64,000 bases of DNA from Anaerolineaceae bacterium (lineage in GTDB: Bacteria; Chloroflexota; Anaerolineae; Aggregatilineales; Phototrophicaceae): NCBI GenBank assembly GCA_026708325.1, contig JAPOVC010000006.1, forward strand, positions 62,001 to 126,000, in the 5' to 3' direction. Made by a program: the position numbers and the translations under genes. Under the pieces are notes generated by a model that searched no databases, was not told the DNA's origin, and saw only the letters and a list, made by a program, of their open reading frames with translations. Shown here in pieces: positions 1 through 6,623 of the stretch. Each line of letters begins with the position of its first letter. Position 1 is the stretch's first letter.

Positions 1-1
1 C

Positions 2-481
2 ATCGGCGTTCACGGCGTCTTCGCCTCGCAGGCCGACGTGGCGGCCATGACCTGGCTGCGCGAGAACACGCCGCCCGACGCCCGCGTGCTCAACTTCCCC
101 GGCAGCGAGGCGGGCAGTTCCTGGGAAGGCGACTGGGCGGCGGTGATCAGCGAGCGCGACAGCGTCTACTATCGCGGCCAGCCCTTCTTCCGCGGCGACG
201 AGGCCAGCCTGGCCGGGCAGGAGCGGCTGCGAGCCTTCTGGCTGGACCCCGCCGACCCGGCGCAGGAAGCGGCGCTGATCGAGGCCGGCATCGATTACGT
301 GCTGGTGCCGCAGATCGTGGCGGCGCCGGAGAGCTTCGCCCAGGCCTGGCGCTGGCACGAGCCCGACGCCTGGAAGCTGCCCATGGCCTCGACGGTGGCC
401 GAGGCAGTTTACCTGGAGCGAGTCTTCGAGCAGGACGGCGCGCAGGTCTATGCCCTGCGCGTGGAGGGCGACGATGGCTGA
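2..481 (+). CDS. C-terminal part of a membrane protein (glycosyltransferase-like), 5' truncated by the window
   Basis: The frame is open from base 2 and stops with TGA at 479-481, so only the last ~159 residues are present. The visible part is a soluble alpha/beta stretch beginning near AAMTWLRENTPPDARVL, a pattern common in the C-terminal extracellular domain of Chloroflexota polytopic glycosyltransferase-like membrane proteins (the DUF6541/PMT-like type). No membrane segment remains in the visible part. It overlaps the next gene by 8 nt (474-481), so the two are probably co-transcribed. The specific function cannot be judged from this fragment. Confidence 0.6.
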   Translation: MGVHGVFASQADVAAMTWLRENTPPDARVLNFPGSEAGSSWEGDWAAVISERDSVYYRGQPFFRGDEASLAGQERLRAFWLDPADPAQEAALIEAGIDYVLVPQIVAAPESFAQAWRWHEPDAWKLPMASTVAEAVYLERVFEQDGAQVYALRVEGDDG

Positions 482-1346
482 ACCCTCGCATTCCGATTTC
501 GCGCTGGCCCTGCGCCACAACGCGCGCGACATGCTTGGCGCTTTCGTCCCGCGCTACCCGGAGGCCGCCCTGCCGCTGGTGCGCGGGCCGGCGCGGGATA
601 TCACGCGCCTGGTCTTTCAATACGAGCGAATGGTGGGCGACACGGACCTGGTGCAGGCCTCGCAGTGGCTCCTGCCCTCCTTCACGCGCAGTGTCCAGCC
701 GCTCAACCTGCCGGACCCGCCGCTCCCGCCCGGTCAGCCGCTGCTGGTGCTCGGCAACCACGCGGGGGTCATGGACGCCATGGCGCTATTCGCCTGGCTG
801 CATCGGCCGGACCTGAAGGTCATCACCGCCGAACGTCCGATTTTGACGCTGCTGCCCAATATCGCGCAGCATTTGATTCTGCTGCCGGACACCGGCGAGC
901 GGCGCGTTTCTGCCTTGCGCAGGGCCCTGGCGCATTTGCGGGGCGGGGGCGCGCTGCTGAACTTCCCCGCCGGGCGCATCGAGCCGGACCCGGCCTGGTA
1001 CGACAGCGCGCCGGAGTCGCTGGCGGACTGGTCGGCGGAGGGCATCGAGCTCTTCGCGCGCCAGGTGCCCGCGCTGACGATTCTGCCTGTGGCGGTCAGC
1101 GGCGTGATTTCGGCGCGCGCCCTGCGCTCGGCGCCGGCGCGCTTCTATAGAGAAGGACGGCGTCGTTCCTGGGTGGCGGCCACGCTGCAGGTGATGTTCA
1201 GTCGCTGGCGCGACAGCGAGGTGACCCTGCGCTTCGGCGATCCGCTGGCAGCCAGCCCGGGCGTCGCGGCGCAGGTGCTGGCGACGATGGAGATTCTGCT
1301 GCGCGCGTCCCTACGCGAGGGGTCGGGCAGGGCGGGGGCGTGGTGA
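474..1346 (+). CDS. PlsC-like 1-acyl-glycerol-3-phosphate acyltransferase family protein
   Basis: A 290-aa protein, likely a membrane-associated acyltransferase that moves an acyl chain onto a lipid precursor. The HX4D catalytic motif is visible as NHAGVMD (His96, Asp101), after a ~90-residue N-terminal segment. The second block, usually FPEGTRS in PlsC, is here FPAGRIEPD, so the phosphate-binding block is divergent and the acceptor may not be lysophosphatidate. Starts upstream of the ATG at 474 lie inside the preceding gene; the ATG overlaps that gene's stop, which supports it. Family call good, substrate unknown. Confidence 0.75.
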   Translation: MAEPSHSDFALALRHNARDMLGAFVPRYPEAALPLVRGPARDITRLVFQYERMVGDTDLVQASQWLLPSFTRSVQPLNLPDPPLPPGQPLLVLGNHAGVMDAMALFAWLHRPDLKVITAERPILTLLPNIAQHLILLPDTGERRVSALRRALAHLRGGGALLNFPAGRIEPDPAWYDSAPESLADWSAEGIELFARQVPALTILPVAVSGVISARALRSAPARFYREGRRRSWVAATLQVMFSRWRDSEVTLRFGDPLAASPGVAAQVLATMEILLRASLREGSGRAGAW

Positions 1347-1413
1347 AGGGCAACATCAACAGGAGAAGCGCCAACGTCTTGTCCCGTCTGGCCGCAAAAG
1401 GTGGAGTTGAAGC

Positions 1414-2205
1414 ATGCAGCCCCTGACTTTCGTACACATCAGCGATTCGCACGTGCTGACCGACCCGACCCGAAGGGGCTGGCATCGCGGTCCCCCGTTG
1501 CCGGGCGCCGAAGCATTGGTTCGCGAGATTGAGACTCTGCCCGCGCCGGTTGATTTCGTGCTGCATAGCGGCGACGTCAACCACGATCCGGAACAGGAGG
1601 ATGAATATCGGCTATCGCTTGAGCTTTACCGCCAGTTGAGCGTGCCGGTGCATTTCCTGCCGGGCAACCACGACCGGAGCCGCTGGCTGCAGCGCGTTCT
1701 GCGGGGCGTCGAAGATCCCGGCCCTCACGCCGACCAGGAATTCGAGGCTGGCGGCGTCCAGTTCCTCTTGCTGGACAGTAGCGTCACGGACGCGGACATT
1801 AACGAGGGCCACGGTCGCCTGGAGCCGGAGCAGCTGGCCTGGCTGGAGGAGCGCTGCGCGGCGCCGGACAGTCGTCCGCTGGTGGTGGCGCTGCATCACC
1901 ACCCGCTGGCTATTGACGTGACCTGGCTGGACGACCTGATTTTGCGCAACGGGGGTGCGTTGCACGAGATATTGCTGCTGGCGCGGCGTCGCTTGCGCTG
2001 CGTCCTCTACGGGCATATCCATGAGAGCCTGCTGACCCTGCGCGACGGCATCCCCTACCAGAGCGTGCGCGGCAGCTGGTTCCAGAACCGGACATGGCCG
2101 GGGCAGGAGACGGAAATCCCGGAGCCGATCCAGTGGCCGGGCTACAACCTCGTCACGCTGACCGAACGCGACACCTTCATACGGCACTGCCGGGTGCGCC
2201 GGTGA
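1414..2205 (+). CDS. Metallophosphoesterase, CpdA-like (tandem copy 1)
   Basis: A 263-aa calcineurin-like phosphoesterase. All metal-ligand blocks are visible: DSH (Asp11, His13), GDVNHD (Asp54), GNHDR (Asn85, His86), LHHHPL (around His161) and GHIHE (His201, His203). The arrangement resembles class III cyclic nucleotide phosphodiesterases (CpdA) and related phosphodiesterases; the substrate is not deducible. No signal peptide, so cytoplasmic. It is the first of four paralogues (2254, 3089 and 5835), all ending in a conserved YNLVTLTERDTF block. A purine-rich GGTGGAG precedes the ATG. Long near-identical DNA tracts with copies 2 and 3 point to recent duplication or gene conversion. Confidence 0.9.
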   Translation: MQPLTFVHISDSHVLTDPTRRGWHRGPPLPGAEALVREIETLPAPVDFVLHSGDVNHDPEQEDEYRLSLELYRQLSVPVHFLPGNHDRSRWLQRVLRGVEDPGPHADQEFEAGGVQFLLLDSSVTDADINEGHGRLEPEQLAWLEERCAAPDSRPLVVALHHHPLAIDVTWLDDLILRNGGALHEILLLARRRLRCVLYGHIHESLLTLRDGIPYQSVRGSWFQNRTWPGQETEIPEPIQWPGYNLVTLTERDTFIRHCRVRR

Positions 2206-2253
2206 GGCGGGACCGGGTCGGGCACAAGGGCCGGACTTCCGGCGGGTGATCGC

Positions 2254-3039
2254 ATGCGGCCCCTGACCTTCGTCCACCTCAGCGATTCGCACGTGATGAG
2301 CGACCCCGACAGGAAGGGCATGGAGCGGGGCCCTTCCCTCCCGGGCGCTGAAGCCTTGTTAAGCGAGATTGAAAGGCTGCCCGCGCCGGTTGACTTCGTG
2401 CTGCATAGCGGCGATGTCGTCCACGACCCGGAACGTGAAAAAGAGTATCGGCGGGCGCTTGAACTGTATCTTCGCCTGGGCGTGCCGGTGTACTACCTGC
2501 CGGGCAACCACGACCGCAGCCTGTGGTTCCAGCGTGTCCTGCGAAACTGTGAAGCCCCCGGACTCCATGCCGACCAGGAATTCGAGGCCGGCGGCGTCCA
2601 GTTCCTCTTGCTGGACAGCAGCATCCCGCAGGAGGAGGGAGGCTTCGGCCGCCTCGAGCCGGAGCAGCTGGCCTGGCTGGAGGAGCGCTGCGCGGCGCCG
2701 GACAGTCGTCCCCTTGTGGTGGCGTTGCACCACCATCCGCTGCCCCTGGCCGTACCCTGGCGGGACCAATACGGCCTGCGCAATGGTGAGGCCCTGCATG
2801 AGATCCTGCTGCTGGCGCGGCTGCGGCTGCGCTGCGTCCTCCACGGGCATATTCACGAGAGCCTGCTGACCCTGCGCGACGGGATCCCCTACCAGAGCGT
2901 GCGCAGCAGCTGGTTCCAGACGCAGACCTGGCCCGGCCAGGGTCAGGAATTCCCTGAGCCGCTCCAGTGGCCGGGCTACAACCTGGTCACGCTGACCGAA
3001 CGCGACACCTTCATACGGCATTGCCGGGTGCGTCCATGA
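2254..3039 (+). CDS. Metallophosphoesterase, CpdA-like (tandem copy 2)
   Basis: A 261-aa paralogue of the 1414 gene with the same complete metal-binding set (DSH, GDVVHD, GNHDR, HHHPL, GHIHE). It starts 48 nt after copy 1. The spacer before it and the spacer before copy 3 resemble each other (both begin GGCGGGACCG and end GGGTGATCGC before the ATG), so the duplication unit included the intergenic DNA. The central segment, from the GNHDR motif to the LEPEQLAWLEERC block, is almost unchanged from copy 1. Substrate unknown. Confidence 0.9.
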   Translation: MRPLTFVHLSDSHVMSDPDRKGMERGPSLPGAEALLSEIERLPAPVDFVLHSGDVVHDPEREKEYRRALELYLRLGVPVYYLPGNHDRSLWFQRVLRNCEAPGLHADQEFEAGGVQFLLLDSSIPQEEGGFGRLEPEQLAWLEERCAAPDSRPLVVALHHHPLPLAVPWRDQYGLRNGEALHEILLLARLRLRCVLHGHIHESLLTLRDGIPYQSVRSSWFQTQTWPGQGQEFPEPLQWPGYNLVTLTERDTFIRHCRVRP

Positions 3040-3088
3040 GGCGGGACCGATTCGGGTACAGGGGCGCGGCCATCTGGTGGGTGATCGC

Positions 3089-3874
3089 ATGCGGCCCCTG
3101 ACCTTCGTCCACCTCAGCGATTCGCATCTGATGGCGGACCCTCACAGCGTGGGGACGGACTTCGTGTCCGCGCTCGCGGCCACCGGGGCCCTGCTGCGTG
3201 ACATCGAGGCGCTGTCCGCCCCCCTTGAGTTTGTGCTTCATACGGGCGACGTAAACCACGACCCGCAGCGGGAAGACGACTATCGGCGGACGCTTGAGCT
3301 TTTCAGTCGCCTGGGCGTGCCGGTCCACTTTCTGCCGGGCAATCACGACCGCAGCCCGTGGCTGCAGCGTGTGCTTCAGGGCGTCGAGGATCCCGGCCCT
3401 CACGCCGACCGGGAGTTTGAGGCCGGCGGCGTGCAGTTTCTGCTGCTGGACAGCACAGTCCCGCGGGAGGAGGGAGGCCACGGTCGCCTGGAGCCGGAGC
3501 AGCTGGCCTGGCTGGAGGGTCGCTGCGCGGCGCCGGACGGTCGGCCGCTGGTGGTGGTGTTGCATCACAACCCCCTGTCGTTGGGAGTGTCCTGGCCGGA
3601 GGAGTTGATTCTGCGTAACGGGGAGGCGCTGCACGAGATTCTCACGCTGGCGCGGCATCGCCTGCGCTGCGTGCTCTACGGGCACATCCACGAAAGCCTG
3701 CTGACCCTGCGCGACGGCATCCCCTATCACAGCGTGCGCGGCAGCTGGTTTCAGTTAAGGACCTGGTACGGCCAGACGTCTCTTGGGCCGGAGCCGCTAC
3801 AGTGGCCCGGTTACAACCTGGTCACCCTGACGGAACGCGACACCTTCGTCCGGCACTGCCGCGTGCGTCTGTGA
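3089..3874 (+). CDS. Metallophosphoesterase, CpdA-like (tandem copy 3)
   Basis: A 261-aa paralogue with intact motifs (DSH, GDVNHD, GNHDR, HHNPL, GHIHE). An in-frame GTG at 3077 would add four residues, but the ATG at 3089 aligns exactly with the start of copy 2 and follows the same GGGTGATCGC spacer, so it is preferred. In this copy and in copy 4 the third His of the HHH block is Asn. The ATPase/PIN-like module follows 81 nt downstream, and the array resumes only at 5835. Confidence 0.9.
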   Translation: MRPLTFVHLSDSHLMADPHSVGTDFVSALAATGALLRDIEALSAPLEFVLHTGDVNHDPQREDDYRRTLELFSRLGVPVHFLPGNHDRSPWLQRVLQGVEDPGPHADREFEAGGVQFLLLDSTVPREEGGHGRLEPEQLAWLEGRCAAPDGRPLVVVLHHNPLSLGVSWPEELILRNGEALHEILTLARHRLRCVLYGHIHESLLTLRDGIPYHSVRGSWFQLRTWYGQTSLGPEPLQWPGYNLVTLTERDTFVRHCRVRL

Positions 3875-3904
3875 GGCGGGGCAGGGGCGGGGCGATTTCG
3901 CCGG

Positions 3905-3932
3905 TTCAGATTGTCAGGCTCAGATGTATACT
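3905..3932 (+). promoter_or_regulatory. Candidate sigma-70 promoter of the ATPase/PIN-like module
   Basis: TTCAGA (3905-3910), a 16-nt spacer and TATACT (3927-3932) lie 23 nt upstream of the ATPase start codon. A near-consensus Shine-Dalgarno AGGAGGT follows at 3944-3950. The -35 is weak (4 of 6), the -10 is good. The phosphoesterase copies show nothing comparable, so the module seems to bring its own expression signals. Confidence 0.5.
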
Positions 3933-3955
3933 GAGGGACATTCAGGAGGTCAGCC

Positions 3956-5287
3956 ATGGCTGAAAAACCTCAGGGCATCACGGCGATTACCGTGGGCGGC
4001 TACAAGTCCATCCGCGACGAGACGACCATCGAAATCCGCCCGCTGACCATCCTCGCCGGCGCGAACAGTTCCGGCAAGTCCAGCATCATGCAACCGATGT
4101 TGATGATGAAGCAGACTTTGGATGCGACCTATGATCCCGGGCCGCTTCGTATAGATGGGCCCAACGTCACGTTTACAGAATACGAGCAGTTTGTTCCCAA
4201 GTCGCGGAAGCAAGGCGACCACGTGATGGTCGCTGCTTTTAAATCGCGGGCCAAAGTCTTTGCCTTTAATCAGGAAATGTATCTGAATAACGAATTTACT
4301 ATTGGGGAGAGCAACAACGGCAACAATGTAGTCCGCCTGTCAAAAATGTCGAGTGATTATCTTCACAGTGACATTGTCATTTCCCCGGAGATGACCAGTG
4401 CTGACATAACCAGGCATGTCCCTTACGTTTCTGATGGAGAGTGGGAGGTTGTGCCGAAGAGATGTTTTCTTTATCTGGAGAAAACAGATACCCAAAATGT
4501 ACCAGGATGGGAGTTAACAATCAGTCACACTAGCCCGTTTGTCAATCCAGCCTCCGTTTTGGAGCCCGCAATAGCAACCCTGATCCATGTTCCTGGCTTG
4601 CGGGGCATTCCTTCGCGGGCGTATCCTGTCGCCCATGTCCAGGGTCCCGGATTCCCCGGTCATTTCCAGCACTATGTCGGGAGTTTGCTATTGCAATGGC
4701 TGGAGGAAAGCGACGCAAGTTTCAGTCTAACGGAAAAAGATCTTATCCACTTGAACTTGACAAAATGGGTCAAACCGCAACGTGTTGACGACACCAGAAT
4801 TGAAATTCTGGTGGGACGATTGCCTGTTAGTGCACAAGCAAACCCCAGGGATGATCTGGTCAACATCGCCGACGTTGGGATTGGAGTCTCACAGGTTCTG
4901 CCCGTCATTGTTGCGCTCATTGCAGCCCAACCGGGACAGATGGTCTACATTGAGCAACCGGAGATGCATTTGCATCCAAACGCCCAGGTTGCGTTGGCAG
5001 GCGTGATAGCTGATGCAGCAAAGCGGGGTGTGCGAGTCGTCGCTGAAACACACAGTTCGTTACTTTTACAGGGTGCAATGACGCTGATTGCCCAGGACAA
5101 GCTTGATCATGAAGATGTAATGCTCCACTGGTTTACACGTGATGATGAAGGCTATACAAAAGTCGACAGTGTGGAACCGGACAGAAACGGGGCCTACGGT
5201 GATTGGCCGGAAGACTTTGGAGACGTTGAACTGGACATCACGGGGAGATATCTGGATGCTGTTGCCGATCGTGAATTGGTGACGTGA
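3956..5287 (+). CDS. AAA/SMC-type ATPase (AAA_15/AAA_21, DUF3696-like), partner of a PIN-like nuclease
   Basis: A 443-aa ABC/SMC-class ATPase. Walker A is GANSSGKS (residues 35-42). Near the C-terminus lie the Walker B/D-loop block IEQPEMHLHP and the switch motif ETHSSLLL. Between them is a ~270-residue divergent insertion. At 443 aa it is too short for an OLD protein and shows no TOPRIM nuclease block, so catalysis would come from a partner. A single nt separates its stop from the next gene. After its first ~130 bp the DNA is clearly AT-richer than its neighbours, with many A/T third positions, which suggests horizontal acquisition. Such ATPases occur in Gabija, Septu, PARIS and retron defence systems; this pairing is not one I can name. 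Confidence 0.8.
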   Translation: MAEKPQGITAITVGGYKSIRDETTIEIRPLTILAGANSSGKSSIMQPMLMMKQTLDATYDPGPLRIDGPNVTFTEYEQFVPKSRKQGDHVMVAAFKSRAKVFAFNQEMYLNNEFTIGESNNGNNVVRLSKMSSDYLHSDIVISPEMTSADITRHVPYVSDGEWEVVPKRCFLYLEKTDTQNVPGWELTISHTSPFVNPASVLEPAIATLIHVPGLRGIPSRAYPVAHVQGPGFPGHFQHYVGSLLLQWLEESDASFSLTEKDLIHLNLTKWVKPQRVDDTRIEILVGRLPVSAQANPRDDLVNIADVGIGVSQVLPVIVALIAAQPGQMVYIEQPEMHLHPNAQVALAGVIADAAKRGVRVVAETHSSLLLQGAMTLIAQDKLDHEDVMLHWFTRDDEGYTKVDSVEPDRNGAYGDWPEDFGDVELDITGRYLDAVADRELVT

Positions 5288-5288
5288 G

Positions 5289-5834
5289 GTGCCTGTTGCA
5301 CGACAAAGGCGACTGGTCATTGATTCGGATGTCACGGGTGCTGCCGGAGACGAAGATGCAGAAAACGCGACGGCGGCGAATTGCCACAGATTTCTGGTCA
5401 GTGTGTTGGCATGCGAGCACTACATTGTGCGCACTCCCGAGATCAAGGACGAATGGCGGCGTCATCGCTCCAGATTCTCAAACAGGTGGTTATTCCGCAT
5501 GCACGCAAGGAAGTTGGTGATTGATTTGGGGAACGTGGAAAGCCAAAGTTTAAGAGAGAAACTGTCCCGACAAGCCACTAATGAAGATTCAATGGAACAG
5601 ATGCTAAAGGACGCCCATTTGCTAGAGGGTGCAATGGCAACAGACAGGACAATTGCATCCCGGAATGATTCCGAAAGGAATCTGTTTCGCAATGTGAGCA
5701 GTAGAATTGGCGAAATCCGTGGCATCATGTGGGTCAACCCGGACAGGGAATCCGAGTTCTGCCTGGACTGGCTCAGGCGCGGCGCGCCGACCGAACCCAA
5801 ACGACAGTTCGGTTATGCACACAGAGATCACTAG
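5289..5834 (+). CDS. PIN-like domain nuclease candidate paired with the ATPase
   Basis: A 181-aa protein starting at GTG 5289; the upstream frame is closed by TGA at 5280, so no earlier start is possible. The acidic pattern fits a PIN-like fold: LVIDSD at the N-terminus (Asp12, Asp14), PEIKDEW (Glu55), then KDAHLLEGA (Asp108) and ATDRTIAS (Asp119). PIN domains are metal-dependent RNases, or less often DNases. The gene begins 1 nt after the ATPase stop, so the two are translationally coupled. It is AT-rich like the ATPase gene. Its TAG stop abuts the ATG of phosphoesterase copy 4 with no spacer. The nuclease call rests on motif spacing only; no close homologue was searched. Confidence 0.6.
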   Translation: MPVARQRRLVIDSDVTGAAGDEDAENATAANCHRFLVSVLACEHYIVRTPEIKDEWRRHRSRFSNRWLFRMHARKLVIDLGNVESQSLREKLSRQATNEDSMEQMLKDAHLLEGAMATDRTIASRNDSERNLFRNVSSRIGEIRGIMWVNPDRESEFCLDWLRRGAPTEPKRQFGYAHRDH

Positions 5835-6623
5835 ATGCAGCCCCTGACCTTCGTCCACATCAGCGACTCGCACCTGGCGACGGACCCCGCGTGGAGCGGG
5901 CCGCTGACCGACATCCTGCCGCGGCCGGGCGCCGAAGCGCTGGTGCGCGAGATCGCCGCGCTGCCCATGCCGATCGACTTCGTGCTGCATACCGGCGACG
6001 TCCACAGCGACCCTGAACGCCCGCAGGACTATCAGCAGGCCGCCGACCTTTACCGTCAGTTGCGCATGCCGGTGTATTTCCTGCCCGGCAACCACGACCG
6101 CAGCGACTGGCTGCAGCGTGAACTCATGGGAATCCACGAGCCGGCGGCGCAGGCCGACCAGGAGTTCGAGATCGGCGGCGTGCAGTTTCTGCTGCTCGAC
6201 AGCAGCGCGCCGGGCGTGGACGAACACTACGGCTGGCTGGAAGCGGAACAGCTCGACTGGCTGGCGCAGCGTTGCGCGGCGGATGACCCGCGACCGCTGG
6301 TGGTGGCGCTGCACCACAACCCGCTGTCGCTGGTCGTGCCCTGGCTGGACGGCATCGTCCTGCGCAACGGAGAAGCGCTGCACGAGGCGCTCCTGCCGGC
6401 GCGGGCGCGACTGCGCTGCGTGTTTTACGGTCACATTCACGAGAGCATTCTGACGCTGCGCGACGGCATCCCCTACCAGAGCGTGCGCAGCAGCTGGTTC
6501 CAGACGCAGACCTGGCACGGCCAGGCCGACCCGTTCAAGGAGCCGCTGCACTGGCCGGGCTACAACCTCGTCACCCTGACCGAACGCGACACCTTCGTGC
6601 GCCACTGCCGGGTGCGCCTGTGA
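5835..6623 (+). CDS. Metallophosphoesterase, CpdA-like (tandem copy 4)
   Basis: A 262-aa paralogue of the three upstream copies with all metal-binding motifs (DSH, GDVHSD, GNHDR, HHNPL, GHIHE). It is more diverged in DNA than copies 1-3. The ATG directly follows the TAG stop of the PIN-like gene, so it may now be translated by coupling to the inserted module; only a weak GAGAT lies upstream. Its own stop overlaps the GTG of the next gene by 4 nt, which could tie it to the downstream envelope operon. Confidence 0.9.
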   Translation: MQPLTFVHISDSHLATDPAWSGPLTDILPRPGAEALVREIAALPMPIDFVLHTGDVHSDPERPQDYQQAADLYRQLRMPVYFLPGNHDRSDWLQRELMGIHEPAAQADQEFEIGGVQFLLLDSSAPGVDEHYGWLEAEQLDWLAQRCAADDPRPLVVALHHNPLSLVVPWLDGIVLRNGEALHEALLPARARLRCVFYGHIHESILTLRDGIPYQSVRSSWFQTQTWHGQADPFKEPLHWPGYNLVTLTERDTFVRHCRVRL

